Source: an uncultured Flavobacterium sp.
GTDB lineage: Bacteria; Bacteroidota; Bacteroidia; Flavobacteriales; Flavobacteriaceae
NCBI RefSeq assembly: GCF_946481155.1
Contig: NZ_CAMLMK010000027.1
Span: 1 to 28,587, forward strand
Length of the DNA stretch: 28,587 bases
Direction: 5' to 3'
A program made the position numbers and the translations under genes. This document shows, piece after piece, positions 16,880-25,566 of this stretch (position 1 is its first letter; every line of letters starts with the position of its first letter). The notes beneath the pieces were generated by a model. It was not told where the DNA came from. It worked only from the letters and a program-made list of their open reading frames with translations, and made no database searches.

Positions 16880-17566
16880 ATGAAAGAAGATTTTCACTGG
16901 ACCCAATTATTAAATCCTGAATTTTATATTAATCTCGAAATTGCCGGGCATCATATCGGTATTTACGTAGTATTGTTTATCGTTTTTGCCGAAACCGGAT
17001 TGTTTGCCGGATTCTTTTTACCGGGCGACAGCTTGCTTTTCCTTAGCGGAATCTATAGTGAAACCTTAATGCAGGAATTATTCCTAATTGAGAATGAATT
17101 CACCAATGTAGCCGTTTTAGCTTCGATGGTTGCCGTAGCAGGTATCATCGGAAATATCGTAGGGTATTGGTTCGGTGCCAAAAGCGGCCATTTCCTGTAT
17201 TCGAAAGAAGACAATTTCTGGTTCAAGAAAAAATACCTTATCCAGTCGCGTTTGTTCTTTGAAAAGCACGGCGGACGAGCAATTATCTTCGCAAGATTTT
17301 TGCCGATACTAAGAACGTTTGCGCCAATTGTTGCCGGAATCGTTATGATGGAAAAGAAAAAATTCATGTTTTATAATATCGTAAGTTCGTTCTTATGGTC
17401 GTTCGTACTTATTTATGCAGGACATTATCTGTATACCTATCTATTAGAACGTGATATTATCGATCTTAAGAAAAATATCGAATTGATTGTGATTGGAATC
17501 ATAGTGCTGTCAACCATGCCTTTGGTAATCAATTCCATTAAAAATAAAATGAAAGCTAGAAAATAA
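16880..17566 (+). CDS. DedA family integral membrane protein
   Basis: A 228-residue inner-membrane protein of the DedA/VTT (SNARE-associated) family. Some members have been shown to flip undecaprenyl phosphate or phosphatidylethanolamine. Characteristic features are the re-entrant loop motif ETGLFAGFFLPGDSLLFLSG and the second motif FARFLPILRTFAPIVAG with its essential Arg, followed by two hydrophobic helices. It lies 20 bases after the symporter and 5 bases before the oxidoreductase, so it is probably co-transcribed. The MtgA gene two positions downstream uses an undecaprenyl-linked substrate, which fits a carrier-recycling role, but that link is inference. Which lipid this paralogue moves cannot be told. 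Confidence 0.92.
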   Translation: MKEDFHWTQLLNPEFYINLEIAGHHIGIYVVLFIVFAETGLFAGFFLPGDSLLFLSGIYSETLMQELFLIENEFTNVAVLASMVAVAGIIGNIVGYWFGAKSGHFLYSKEDNFWFKKKYLIQSRLFFEKHGGRAIIFARFLPILRTFAPIVAGIVMMEKKKFMFYNIVSSFLWSFVLIYAGHYLYTYLLERDIIDLKKNIELIVIGIIVLSTMPLVINSIKNKMKARK

Positions 17567-17571
17567 GGGTT

Positions 17572-18684
17572 ATGAACGTTAGCTATTGGGAACTGAAAAA
17601 TTGGTTTACCAACGTGGATTACACCGTGGTAGGAAGCGGTATTGTCGGACTTCACGCAGCTTTACGCCTTCGCGAACGTTTTCCGCAGAGCAAGATCCTT
17701 GTCCTTGAAAAAGGGATTTTACCTGAAGGAGCGAGCACCAAAAATGCCGGTTTTGCCTGTTTCGGAAGCCTTTCGGAAATCATAGAAGATTTAAAAAACC
17801 ATACCGAAGAGGAAGTAATCCAGCTGATCCAAAAACGCTGGAGCGGATTGCAGTTGCTCCGCAAACGGCTCGGGGATGAAACCATAGACTTCAAACCATA
17901 CGGCGGTTACGAGCTGTTTCTGAAAGAACATGAAAACACTTATGCCGAATGCCTGCAGAAACTACCTTTCGTAAACGACATTCTCAAACCCCTTTTCAAA
18001 TCCGATGTTTTTGCCAAGGAAGTCGATCGATTCGATTTTCACGGTATTCAGGAATATCTGATTTTCAATCCTTTTGAAGGACAGATTGATACCGGAAACA
18101 TGATGCAGGCTTTAATGCGTGAAGCCATTGCTAACAACATCATGATTTTAAATCAGCAAAACGTTACCGATTTTCACGATTCAGGGAACGGAGTGCAAAT
18201 TGTAACCAACGACTTTACCTTCACATCAAAAAAAGTATTATTCGCAACAAATGGCTTCGCCGGACAGATTACCAAAGGTGCCGTACGACCAGCCAGAGCA
18301 CAGGTTTTGATTACCGAACCGATTCCGGGACTGGATATTAAAGGGACTTTCCACATTGAAGGCGGTTATTTTTATTTCAGAAATTTTGGGGACCGAATCT
18401 TATTTGGGGGTGGAAGAAACCTAGACTTTGAAGGAGAAACCACAACCGAATTCGGCCTGACCGAAAAAATACAGAATCGTTTAGAACAATTATTGGGCGA
18501 AGTAATTTTACCCAATAAAGAATATAAGATTGCACACCGCTGGAGCGGAATCATGGGTTTGGGCTCGCACAAAAAACCTATCGTGGAACAGCTTTCTGAA
18601 AATGTCTGCTGTGGTGTCCGCTTAGGAGGAATGGGCGTTGCCATAGGAAGTTTAGTAGGTCAGGAATTAGCAGATTTAGTATAA
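17572..18684 (+). CDS. FAD-dependent oxidoreductase, DAO (glycine/D-amino acid oxidase) family
   Basis: A 370-residue flavoenzyme. The Rossmann motif VVGSGIVG (Gly21, Gly23, Gly26) lies near the N-terminus, followed by the adenine-ribose acidic residue in VLEKG and the flavin-contact segment STKNAGFACFG. The C-terminal RLGGMGVAIGSLVGQ is the conserved second FAD contact of the DAO superfamily. No signal peptide or helix is visible, so it is cytoplasmic. Substrates in the family include glycine, D-amino acids, sarcosine and glutamylputrescine; none can be singled out. The stop and the mtgA start overlap by one base (TAATG), so translation is coupled. Its position between envelope genes and behind an amino-acid symporter makes an amino acid substrate plausible. 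Confidence 0.88.
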   Translation: MNVSYWELKNWFTNVDYTVVGSGIVGLHAALRLRERFPQSKILVLEKGILPEGASTKNAGFACFGSLSEIIEDLKNHTEEEVIQLIQKRWSGLQLLRKRLGDETIDFKPYGGYELFLKEHENTYAECLQKLPFVNDILKPLFKSDVFAKEVDRFDFHGIQEYLIFNPFEGQIDTGNMMQALMREAIANNIMILNQQNVTDFHDSGNGVQIVTNDFTFTSKKVLFATNGFAGQITKGAVRPARAQVLITEPIPGLDIKGTFHIEGGYFYFRNFGDRILFGGGRNLDFEGETTTEFGLTEKIQNRLEQLLGEVILPNKEYKIAHRWSGIMGLGSHKKPIVEQLSENVCCGVRLGGMGVAIGSLVGQELADLV

Positions 18685-19436
18685 TGGCAACACGGAAACC
18701 AGTCAAAAAAGCACCGGCAAAATCAAAATCATCGAATGCCAATCGCAGTTTCGGAGGGAAAGTCTTTCGTTTTTTTTTCAAACTGTTTCTGTGGCTTTTC
18801 GGATTGTCTATCGTATCCGTAGTTCTTTTCAAATTCATTCCGGTTCCCTTTACACCGCTGATGGTTACTCGTGCCTTAGAGCAAAACAGTGCCGGTAAAG
18901 AAATGACCTGCAGCCACGATTGGGTGCCGCTGGAAGATATTTCCGTGAATTTACAGAAAGCGGTTATCGCCAGCGAAGACGGAAATTTCATCAAACACAA
19001 TGGTTTCGATTTTAAAGCTTTGGCGAATGCTTATGAAAGCAATCAGAAAGGCAGAAAGCTGAAAGGCGGCAGCACCATTTCACAGCAAACGGCTAAAAAT
19101 GTATTCTTGTGGCAGGGAAGAAGCTATCTTCGTAAAGGCCTTGAAGCCTATTTCACCGTATTGATTGAATTGATCTGGGGAAAAGAGCGCATCATGGAAG
19201 TGTATCTGAACAGTATTGAAATGGGCAATGGTGTTTATGGTGCTCAGGCTGCCGCAGAACACTGGTACCGCAAAGATGCCAAAAACCTAACCAAATATGA
19301 AGCCGCGGGAATTGCTGCGATTTTGCCAAATCCAAGAAAATTTAAAGCCTCCAATTCCTCTTCCTATACCAACCGAAGAAAAGACAAGATCGTGCGTGTG
19401 ATGCGTCATGTAGGGAAAATTGATTACAATAAATAA
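18684..19436 (+). CDS. mtgA: Monofunctional biosynthetic peptidoglycan transglycosylase (GT51)
   Basis: MtgA polymerises lipid II into glycan strands at the outer face of the inner membrane. The 250-residue protein has a basic cytoplasmic tail, a single membrane helix (about 28-53) and one GT51 domain with no transpeptidase. Motifs run in the family order: SEDGNF with catalytic Glu98, GGSTISQQTAKN, RKGLEAYFTVLIE, KERIMEVYLN with the second Glu at about 172, and EAAGIAAILPNP. The start overlaps the previous stop by one base, and the next gene begins seven bases later. Conserved order with DedA fits a role in the undecaprenyl cycle. Length and motifs are complete. Confidence 0.95.
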   Translation: MATRKPVKKAPAKSKSSNANRSFGGKVFRFFFKLFLWLFGLSIVSVVLFKFIPVPFTPLMVTRALEQNSAGKEMTCSHDWVPLEDISVNLQKAVIASEDGNFIKHNGFDFKALANAYESNQKGRKLKGGSTISQQTAKNVFLWQGRSYLRKGLEAYFTVLIELIWGKERIMEVYLNSIEMGNGVYGAQAAAEHWYRKDAKNLTKYEAAGIAAILPNPRKFKASNSSSYTNRRKDKIVRVMRHVGKIDYNK

Positions 19437-19443
19437 GACCGGC

Positions 19444-20259
19444 ATGAAAAAGGTATTGATTACAGGAGCTTCGAGCGGTATCGGAAAAGAAACAGCAAAA
19501 TATTTTTCACAAAACGGCTGGCATGTTATTGCGACCATGACGTGTTTCGATCATGGGAAAGAAGTGGTTGGGCTTCCCAACGTGAGCAGTTATCTGTTAG
19601 ATGTGACTTCCACCGAAAGTATTGAAGCCGCGAAAGCTAAAATCCTGGAAGATCATAAAACCATCGATGCCATAATCAATAATGCCGGAATCGGTTACCG
19701 AAGTTTTGTAGAGCTTTCCGAAGACGACAAAATCAAGCATATCGTTGAGGTGAATTGGCTGGGCGTGGTGAAAATATGCCGTGCTTTTATTCCGGTTTTC
19801 AGAGAGCAGCAATTCGGACAGTTCATTAATATTTCTTCGATTGCCGGATTGGTGAACTTACCTTTGGGGAGTTTTTACCATTCTACCAAGAAAGCGGTGG
19901 AGAGCTTTTCGGAATGTATGGCGTATGAGCTTTTGGATTTCAATGTGAGTGTGAGTACAGTCCAGTTTGGCAATGCACCGACAGCCTTTCAGAGTCATGT
20001 CGTAAAATCAGATGCTACCTCAATTCCGTCGTACAATCGAATGATGGAAAAAGTGACGGCGATCCTGCATAAAAAAACGAAGAAAAATACAAATCTCACG
20101 CCGAAGATTACAAAGGCGTTATTCAAAATTGCTAATAGCCCTTGTAAAAACTTTACGCGCCATACTATCGGTTTTGATGCGAATGCAATGCAATTCCTGC
20201 GTTCGAAACTGGGCTATAAGTTCTTTAATTACATTATTCGAAAATCGGTTTTAAAATAA
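19444..20259 (+). CDS. Short-chain dehydrogenase/reductase (SDR) family protein
   Basis: A 271-residue cytoplasmic NAD(P)-dependent oxidoreductase of the classical SDR type. The cofactor motif TGASSGIG is at the N-terminus, NNAG follows near residue 80, and the catalytic set is Ser132 in ISSIAG with Tyr145 and Lys149 in YHSTK. The ATG at 19444 is chosen; an upstream in-frame TTG at 19420 would overlap mtgA and add eight residues before the conserved MKKVLITG. The substrate is unknown. It ends the tightly packed plus-strand run; 75 bases with no terminator separate it from the AIM24 gene, where CATATTTG at 20269-20276 may be a weak -7 element. Confidence 0.9.
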   Translation: MKKVLITGASSGIGKETAKYFSQNGWHVIATMTCFDHGKEVVGLPNVSSYLLDVTSTESIEAAKAKILEDHKTIDAIINNAGIGYRSFVELSEDDKIKHIVEVNWLGVVKICRAFIPVFREQQFGQFINISSIAGLVNLPLGSFYHSTKKAVESFSECMAYELLDFNVSVSTVQFGNAPTAFQSHVVKSDATSIPSYNRMMEKVTAILHKKTKKNTNLTPKITKALFKIANSPCKNFTRHTIGFDANAMQFLRSKLGYKFFNYIIRKSVLK

Positions 20260-20334
20260 TCCGAATTCCATATTTGATGTAACATCTTCTGACCACGAGC
20301 GTCTAATTACCATAATCAAAAAACCAATACAATT

Positions 20335-21135
20335 ATGCAAGCACACGAAATCGATTACCATATTTATGGTGAAGAAATGCAATATGTTGAAATAGAATTA
20401 GATCCGCAGGAAGTAGTAATTGCTGAGGCCGGAAGTTTTATGATGATGGAAAACGGCATCAAAATGGAAACTATTTTTGGTGACGGTTCTGGTCAGCAAC
20501 AAGGATTTTTAGGAAAATTAATGACCGCCGGAAAACGTGTCCTGACAGGTGAAAGCTTATTCATGACTGCTTATATGAACCAGGATGGCGGAAAAAGAAA
20601 AGTATCGTTCGCTTCACCCTATCCGGGAAAAATTGTTCCGATTGACTTAACGAAATACCAGGGGAAATTCATCTGCCAGAAAGATTCATTCCTATGTGCC
20701 GCTAAAGGTGTTTCCGTGGGAATCGAATTTTCCAAGAAATTAGGCCGCGGATTATTCGGCGGGGAAGGTTTCATCATGCAGAAAATAGAAGGCGACGGAA
20801 TGGCGTTTGTACACTCCGGAGGGACTTTGGCCCGTAAAGAATTACAGCCTGGTGAAGTATTGAAAGTAGATACCGGATGTATTGTTGGTTTTACCAAAGA
20901 TGTGGATTACGATATCGAATTCATCGGCGGGATTAAAAATTCGGTTTTTGGAGGAGAAGGTTTGTTTTATGCAACACTTCGCGGACCGGGTATCGTTTAC
21001 ATACAGTCGTTGCCTTTCAGCAGATTGGCGGACAGAATCATCGCATCAGCACCGGCAGCAGGCGGTAGCGGAAGAGACGAAGGCAGTTTGCTTGGCGGTC
21101 TCGGAAGAATGCTGGACGGCGACAATCGTTTCTAG
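20335..21135 (+). CDS. AIM24 / TIGR00266 family protein
   Basis: A 266-residue protein with the AIM24-type beta-helical/jelly-roll fold, seen in repeated patterns such as [52 protein letters not shown] and [18 protein letters not shown]. The C-terminus is a Gly/Ser-rich tail ending [10 protein letters not shown]. No signal peptide or membrane helix is seen. The family is widespread; the yeast namesake is mitochondrial, but the bacterial biochemical role is not known. The stop TAG lies two bases before the next gene's ATG, so the two are probably translated together. The possible -7 element upstream makes a separate transcript from the SDR run plausible. Confidence 0.88.
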   Translation: MQAHEIDYHIYGEEMQYVEIELDPQEVVIAEAGSFMMMENGIKMETIFGDGSGQQQGFLGKLMTAGKRVLTGESLFMTAYMNQDGGKRKVSFASPYPGKIVPIDLTKYQGKFICQKDSFLCAAKGVSVGIEFSKKLGRGLFGGEGFIMQKIEGDGMAFVHSGGTLARKELQPGEVLKVDTGCIVGFTKDVDYDIEFIGGIKNSVFGGEGLFYATLRGPGIVYIQSLPFSRLADRIIASAPAAGGSGRDEGSLLGGLGRMLDGDNRF

Positions 21136-21137
21136 GA

Positions 21138-21563
21138 ATGCGCGACCCGAATCAAGGAAAATTGGCTGGAGAGCTTATCTTTCTTGCTATGGTATTGATT
21201 TTTGTTTGGATGGTCAATGACAACAATACTGCAATAGAATGGGATCGTAAGGATAGGACTTATTCCGTAGGGAAAGTTTATAAATATTATAGCACGAAGG
21301 GAGACGATGCAGTACAATTTTTTTATTATTGTGATGGAGAAAAAAGGCTGATGACCCGTTATATTCCTGATGCGTATTCATCTTCGGTGGGACGATTTTT
21401 TGCTATCAGGTATCCGAAAAATGAACCGGAGAAATGCGAGTTAAATATTGATGAGGAAATTATTGATACTGCAGCAATTATTAATGGTGGTTTCAAGTTA
21501 ATTACTAAGCATCGTTTTGACATTGCTACTGGTAAGTATGTTGCTTACAAAGAATTTAGATAA
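21138..21563 (+). CDS. Small membrane-anchored protein of unknown function
   Basis: A 141-residue protein I cannot assign to a family. One hydrophobic helix (about residues 11-27, LIFLAMVLIFVWMV) is followed by a charged soluble domain of about 110 residues with alternating beta-like segments (RTYSVGKVYKYYSTKG, AVQFFYYCDGEKR, GRFFAIRYPKN) and single Cys residues, no obvious catalytic motif. It begins two bases after the AIM24 stop and ends at a strong terminator, so it belongs to that transcript. The domain resembles DUF-type small beta-rich proteins of Bacteroidota only in general look. Base composition becomes AT-richer from here on. Confidence 0.72.
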   Translation: MRDPNQGKLAGELIFLAMVLIFVWMVNDNNTAIEWDRKDRTYSVGKVYKYYSTKGDDAVQFFYYCDGEKRLMTRYIPDAYSSSVGRFFAIRYPKNEPEKCELNIDEEIIDTAAIINGGFKLITKHRFDIATGKYVAYKEFR

Positions 21564-21596
21564 AAAAAAGCGTTCGCCTCAGCGAACGCTTTTTTT
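21563..21596. terminator. Bidirectional terminator between convergent genes
   Basis: AAAAAAAGCGTTCGC (21563-21577) pairs perfectly with GCGAACGCTTTTTTT (21582-21596) around a CTCA loop. It separates the plus-strand AIM24 pair from the minus-strand transglutaminase-like gene and can end both transcripts. Confidence 0.93.
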
Positions 21597-21607
21597 ATCT
21601 ATTGTAG

Positions 21608-22612
21608 TTAATTGTCTTTTACTTTAATAACATAAGTCGCAACAATGTTATTTTCGACTTTAAGATGAACATCAAAATTTCCTTTCTTGTCAAACTTATG
21701 ATTAAAAGTTGTTAATTCATTATTGTATTGAATATTATAAATGTTATATGGAATTTCTTTTTCTCCACTTAATTCAATGAGAGAGGGGATGTGTTTTTTA
21801 TTATCCAGATTTTTAAAACTAAAAAGCACGACAGCACCTTCTTTACAATTTACAACCATTGTATTTGGTGTAATAGGATTGACATTTAATTTAAAAGTTT
21901 CACCGTAAACAATTGGAGGGATATTACTATTAATTTGTGTAGTGTCCTCAGGAAGAAACCATTTTTTCTCAATTGGAATATGATTTTTTGCAAATAAGCT
22001 GGGATCAGTTAAAAAATAGCCGTCGTTAAATTCTTTTATGAAATTTGATTTAGAATCTACATAACCGCTTGCCCACGCCGCATCACATAAATACCATTTA
22101 TTGTCTAATTTAACAGCATTCCATGAATGGTTCACTAATTCTAATGATTCAACATTTTGATCTATTGTTCTTCCATAGCCATTAATAATTTCACATTCAA
22201 TATTTGCTAAAAAACACAACTCTTTGATTAAATAGGCATAGCCGGTGCAGGTTGTTTTTTTATACTTATAAAGATCTTTTAGTACTTTTTTTCGGTATTG
22301 ATTATTCCATGCAATATAGGCTAAACTATCATTTTTGAACTTTCTTCTGTTATTTATAATTTTTGTATTTTGGCTATCATCCGCCTGAATATTATCGCAA
22401 ACCCAATAAAAAATGGCCCTAAATTTTTCTACATCGGTACTAAGTTTATTAGTGAGTTTATGCGAAAGAATAGGTGGGTTGTTTAAGTTTTCCCCGTTAT
22501 TTAGTTTAGCTATATTGTCGGCTTTGGTGAAATCGGTTGCATTAAAATCTGAAATTTGGGCATTAAGTACTGAGGTAAAGAATACTATAAAAAGAAAATA
22601 ATTTTTTTTCAT
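21608..22612 (-). CDS. Exported transglutaminase-like (papain-fold) protein
   Basis: A 334-residue exported protein. A signal peptide (about 1-18, ending LNAQ) precedes a transglutaminase-like core with a full Cys-His-Asp triad: Cys122 in TTCTGYAYL, His162 in VNHSWNAV and Asp177 in YLCDAAW. This layout is that of kyphoscoliosis-peptidase-like bacterial proteins, which may be proteases, amidases or cross-linkers. The C-terminal third (about 230-334) is beta-rich with no further motif and could be a binding domain. It begins nine bases after the stop of the four-cysteine membrane protein, so the two form an operon. The gene is visibly AT-richer than its neighbours. The substrate is unknown. Confidence 0.85.
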   Translation of the reverse strand: MKKNYFLFIVFFTSVLNAQISDFNATDFTKADNIAKLNNGENLNNPPILSHKLTNKLSTDVEKFRAIFYWVCDNIQADDSQNTKIINNRRKFKNDSLAYIAWNNQYRKKVLKDLYKYKKTTCTGYAYLIKELCFLANIECEIINGYGRTIDQNVESLELVNHSWNAVKLDNKWYLCDAAWASGYVDSKSNFIKEFNDGYFLTDPSLFAKNHIPIEKKWFLPEDTTQINSNIPPIVYGETFKLNVNPITPNTMVVNCKEGAVVLFSFKNLDNKKHIPSLIELSGEKEIPYNIYNIQYNNELTTFNHKFDKKGNFDVHLKVENNIVATYVIKVKDN

Positions 22613-22621
22613 TAGCTACAG

Positions 22622-23299
22622 TTATTTCTTTGAGGAGTAAATTCCTTTTTTAGCCACTTTACCTGTCATTATAAAATCGCAAGTTTCCATGTCGACTTTT
22701 AATTCTACTTTTAAATCAGAATTTCCTTTGTCAACAGTTACTTTTTTTGGTTCCATACCGATAAAGTCAAAAACCAGCACATCTCCTTTTTTTAGTTTTT
22801 TAGGAAAAACAAAAATTCCGTCCATATCTGTTTGGGTTCCTGTTGTAGTGCCTTGAAGTACAACGCTTGTACCGGGTAATGGCAAGCCTGCTTCGCTCAC
22901 AATGCCTTTTACAGTTATAAATTCCTGTTCGCTAATGTCAATAGTCTTATTGTCGGTAGCATCTGATTTTTCCTGAGGCTTAATTTCTTGGGCTTGTACG
23001 ATGGAACTATTAAAAAGCGAAAGACAAGCTAAACCGATGCCGCTTAAAAAACCGAAAACATTTTTCTTTTTAACGTCGTACGCAGTATTACTGTTTATTT
23101 GACTGGTTTTAAATCTTCCGCATACATCTGCATCTTTTTCGCTGTTAAAATAATCCGCGATCTCTTTTGGGGATGATTTTGTAAAATCAAATACTTCTTT
23201 ACTGCAGGAATCACAAAATCCACCTTTTGTTGTAGGGGTGAATTTACTGAAATCTTCAGAGCAGGGAGATTCGATATCAAGATAGAATTTACTTTTCAT
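22622..23299 (-). CDS. Membrane protein with four-Cys N-terminal motif and carboxypeptidase-regulatory-like domain
   Basis: A 225-residue protein with three parts. The N-terminus has Cys13, Cys29, Cys32 and Cys60 (C-X15-C-X2-C-X27-C), including FCDSCSKEVFDFT and VCGRF, a layout suited to binding zinc or an iron-sulphur cluster. A hydrophobic helix follows (about 83-104). After a linker, a CarboxypepD_reg-like beta-sandwich (about 128-205: VKGIVSEAGLPLPGTSVVLQG, TQTDMDGIFVF) ends the protein. The cysteine part would be cytoplasmic and the sandwich periplasmic if the helix spans once. I recall similar N-terminal motifs in many Bacteroidota proteins, with no known function. It precedes the transglutaminase-like gene by nine bases. 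Confidence 0.82.
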   Translation of the reverse strand: MKSKFYLDIESPCSEDFSKFTPTTKGGFCDSCSKEVFDFTKSSPKEIADYFNSEKDADVCGRFKTSQINSNTAYDVKKKNVFGFLSGIGLACLSLFNSSIVQAQEIKPQEKSDATDNKTIDISEQEFITVKGIVSEAGLPLPGTSVVLQGTTTGTQTDMDGIFVFPKKLKKGDVLVFDFIGMEPKKVTVDKGNSDLKVELKVDMETCDFIMTGKVAKKGIYSSKK

Positions 23300-23330
23300 A
23301 TTAATTTTGTTTGCGATTGTAAATTAAAAC

Positions 23331-23355
23331 AAAATCCGCTTAAATAAACGGATTT
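23331..23355 (-). terminator. Likely terminator after the prolyl oligopeptidase gene
   Basis: AAATCCG (23332-23338) pairs with CGGATTT (23349-23355), with a C-A mismatch and a short inner TTA/TAA pairing. The minus strand continues GTTTTAATTT. It lies 14 bases past the peptidase stop and 33 bases before the next start, so it should part the two genes, though it is weaker than the others here. Confidence 0.65.
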
Positions 23356-23368
23356 GCAATTTTCACAA

Positions 23369-25513
23369 TTACATTTTTACTTGAGCTTTAATCTTCGGAG
23401 GCAAAGCCATAATTCCCATATTGTATAAGGTAAATGCCTGAATATCCACATTCTCCTGAATCGTTGCCGCCACCGATTTCCCTGCGCCATGCCCCGCTTT
23501 AATATCGATGCGGATTAAGGTTGGATTGGTTCCGGTTTGCTTGTCCTGCAATTCGGCAGCAAATTTAAAGCTATGTGCGGGCACCACACGGTCATCATGA
23601 TCGCCTGTTGTAACCATTGTAGCCGGGTAATGTACGCCGCTTTTAACGTTATGAACCGGTGAGTAGTTTTTAATGTAATCAAACATCTCTTTAGATTCTT
23701 CCGAGGTTCCATAATCGTAGGCCCATCCCGCTCCCGCTGTAAAGGTGTGATAACGCAGCATATCCAATACACCCACAGCCGGTAAAGCTACTTTCATTAA
23801 ATCCGGACGTTGTGTCATCGTAGCACCAACAAGCAAACCGCCGTTAGATCCTCCGCGAACAGCAAGGAAATCTTTTGAAGTGTATTTATTCGCGATTAGG
23901 TATTCTGCGGCAGCGATAAAATCATCGAACACATTTTGTTTTTGCATTTTTGTACCGGCGTCGTGCCATTTTTTACCGTATTCCCCGCCTCCGCGTAAAT
24001 TCGGCACTGCATAAATCCCGCCATTTTCCATCCAGACTGCATTGGCAATACTGAAACTCGGCGTCAGGCTCACATTGAAACCTCCATAACCATAGAGCAT
24101 TGTTGGGTTTTTGCCGTCCAGCTTCAAACCTTTTTTATGCGTGATGATCATTGGGATTTTTGTGCCGTCTTTCGAAGTGTAGAAAACCTGTTTCGAAACA
24201 TAATCGTCGCCGTTGAAATCTACTTTAGGTTTTTGATAGATAATAGATTTACCCGTTTTCGGATCAAATGAGTAAATAGATCCCGGGGTAATATAATTGG
24301 TAAAAGAGAAATATAAGGTCTTTTCAGCTTTCTTGCCGCCAAAACCACTGGCCGTACCGATTCCCGGCAAGGTAATTTCCCTCACTATTTTTCCGGTATA
24401 ATCGTATTGTTTTACCACGGAAACAGCATCTTTCATATAATGCGCAAAGAAATAACCTCCACCAGTGGATGGCGAAAGTACGTTATCCGTTTCTGCGATG
24501 AAGTTTTTCCAGTTTTCCTGTTTCGGATTAGCGGCATCCACCATTACAATCCTTTTGTTGGGAGCATTTAAATCCGTAGCAATGAAAAGTTTGCTTCCTT
24601 CATTTTCGATGACATAACTTGAGTTGTTAAAATTATCCACTACAGTGACAATCGGGCTGTTTTCCTTTGTCAGGTCTTTGATGTACAGTTCATTTCCGTA
24701 AGTGGAATTTGCCGCTGAGATCACCAGGTATTTATTATCCTCGGTAACGCTTCCGTCAACATACCTTCTTTTCTGGTCTAAGCCAAAGATTACTTTATCC
24801 TCTTTCTGCGCCGTTCCCAATTTGTGGAAATACAGTTTGTGCTGATCGGTTTTAGCTGATAGCTCGCTTCCTTTTGGCTTGTCATAGCTGGAATAATAAA
24901 AACCTTCATTGCCTTTCCAGGAAACACCGCTGAATTTTACGTCGACAATAGTATCTTCAAGGATTTTTCTTGAGTTAGCATCCATCAGAATCACTTTTCG
25001 CCAGTCACTGCCGCCTTCCGAAATGGCATAAGCCACCTTGGAACCGTCTTTCGAGAAATCGAGGCTGCCCAGCGAAGTGGTTCCGTCTTTAGAAAAAGTG
25101 TTTGGGTCCAGAAAAACTTCTTCCTTGCCCGATGCGTCTTTTCGGTACAAAACCGATTGGTTCTGCAAGCCGTCATTCTTATAATAATAAGTAAATTTTC
25201 CTTCTTTAAACGGGGCACTGATTTTTTCGTAGTTCCACAGCTTTTCCATTCTCGCCTTTAGAGCATCACGAAACGGGATCTGCTTCAAATAACCATAAGT
25301 CACTTCGTTTTGAGCTTTAACCCAAGCGCCGGTTTCCGCTGAACGGTCATCTTCCAGCCAACGATAAGGGTCGTTTACTTTTACGTTAAAATAGGTGTCG
25401 GTATGGTCTGTTTTTTTGGTCTCGGGGTATTTTAGGCCTCCCTGGTCTTTTTGCGCTTGTGCATTCATGGTTAAACTGCAAATTACGGCAGCGGCGGTTA
25501 TCGTATTTTTCAT
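23369..25513 (-). CDS. Prolyl oligopeptidase (S9A), exported
   Basis: A 714-residue proline-specific endopeptidase that cuts short peptides after Pro. A signal peptide (about 1-20, ending NAQAQ) shows export to the periplasm, as for the Elizabethkingia (Flavobacterium) meningosepticum enzyme. The N-terminal helical segment contains DPYRWLEDD, a seven-bladed propeller follows (about 80-430), and the hydrolase domain has Ser556 in RGGSNGG, Asp641 in DHDDRVVP and His675 in AGHGAGKS. The length and triad spacing are standard. A promoter with TTTA-N19-TATATTTG lies just upstream, inside the gap to the TonB receptor gene, so it is likely transcribed on its own. It probably works with the S9C and C1 peptidases of this window in peptide degradation. 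Confidence 0.95.
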   Translation of the reverse strand: MKNTITAAAVICSLTMNAQAQKDQGGLKYPETKKTDHTDTYFNVKVNDPYRWLEDDRSAETGAWVKAQNEVTYGYLKQIPFRDALKARMEKLWNYEKISAPFKEGKFTYYYKNDGLQNQSVLYRKDASGKEEVFLDPNTFSKDGTTSLGSLDFSKDGSKVAYAISEGGSDWRKVILMDANSRKILEDTIVDVKFSGVSWKGNEGFYYSSYDKPKGSELSAKTDQHKLYFHKLGTAQKEDKVIFGLDQKRRYVDGSVTEDNKYLVISAANSTYGNELYIKDLTKENSPIVTVVDNFNNSSYVIENEGSKLFIATDLNAPNKRIVMVDAANPKQENWKNFIAETDNVLSPSTGGGYFFAHYMKDAVSVVKQYDYTGKIVREITLPGIGTASGFGGKKAEKTLYFSFTNYITPGSIYSFDPKTGKSIIYQKPKVDFNGDDYVSKQVFYTSKDGTKIPMIITHKKGLKLDGKNPTMLYGYGGFNVSLTPSFSIANAVWMENGGIYAVPNLRGGGEYGKKWHDAGTKMQKQNVFDDFIAAAEYLIANKYTSKDFLAVRGGSNGGLLVGATMTQRPDLMKVALPAVGVLDMLRYHTFTAGAGWAYDYGTSEESKEMFDYIKNYSPVHNVKSGVHYPATMVTTGDHDDRVVPAHSFKFAAELQDKQTGTNPTLIRIDIKAGHGAGKSVAATIQENVDIQAFTLYNMGIMALPPKIKAQVKM

Positions 25514-25534
25514 TGGTAGTTGTTTGGTTGTTCA

Positions 25535-25565
25535 CAAATATAGGTAAAACTCTCTTTTACATAAA
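25535..25565 (-). promoter_or_regulatory. Promoter of the prolyl oligopeptidase gene
   Basis: On the minus strand TTTA (25565-25562), 19 bases, then TATATTTG (25542-25535). The -7 element is exact and the -33 element has one mismatch to TTTG. A leader of about 17 bases to the ATG at 25513 is implied. It begins within two bases of the TonB receptor stop. Confidence 0.55.
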
Positions 25566-25566
25566 G

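Noticed and set aside
18578..19000. Minus-strand open frame of 140 codons across the DAO-mtgA junction
   Set aside because: It opposes two genes with full catalytic motifs and has no independent support.
19420..19443. Upstream TTG start for the SDR gene
   Set aside because: It overlaps the end of mtgA and adds eight residues before the conserved cofactor-binding strand; the ATG at 19444 fits the family.
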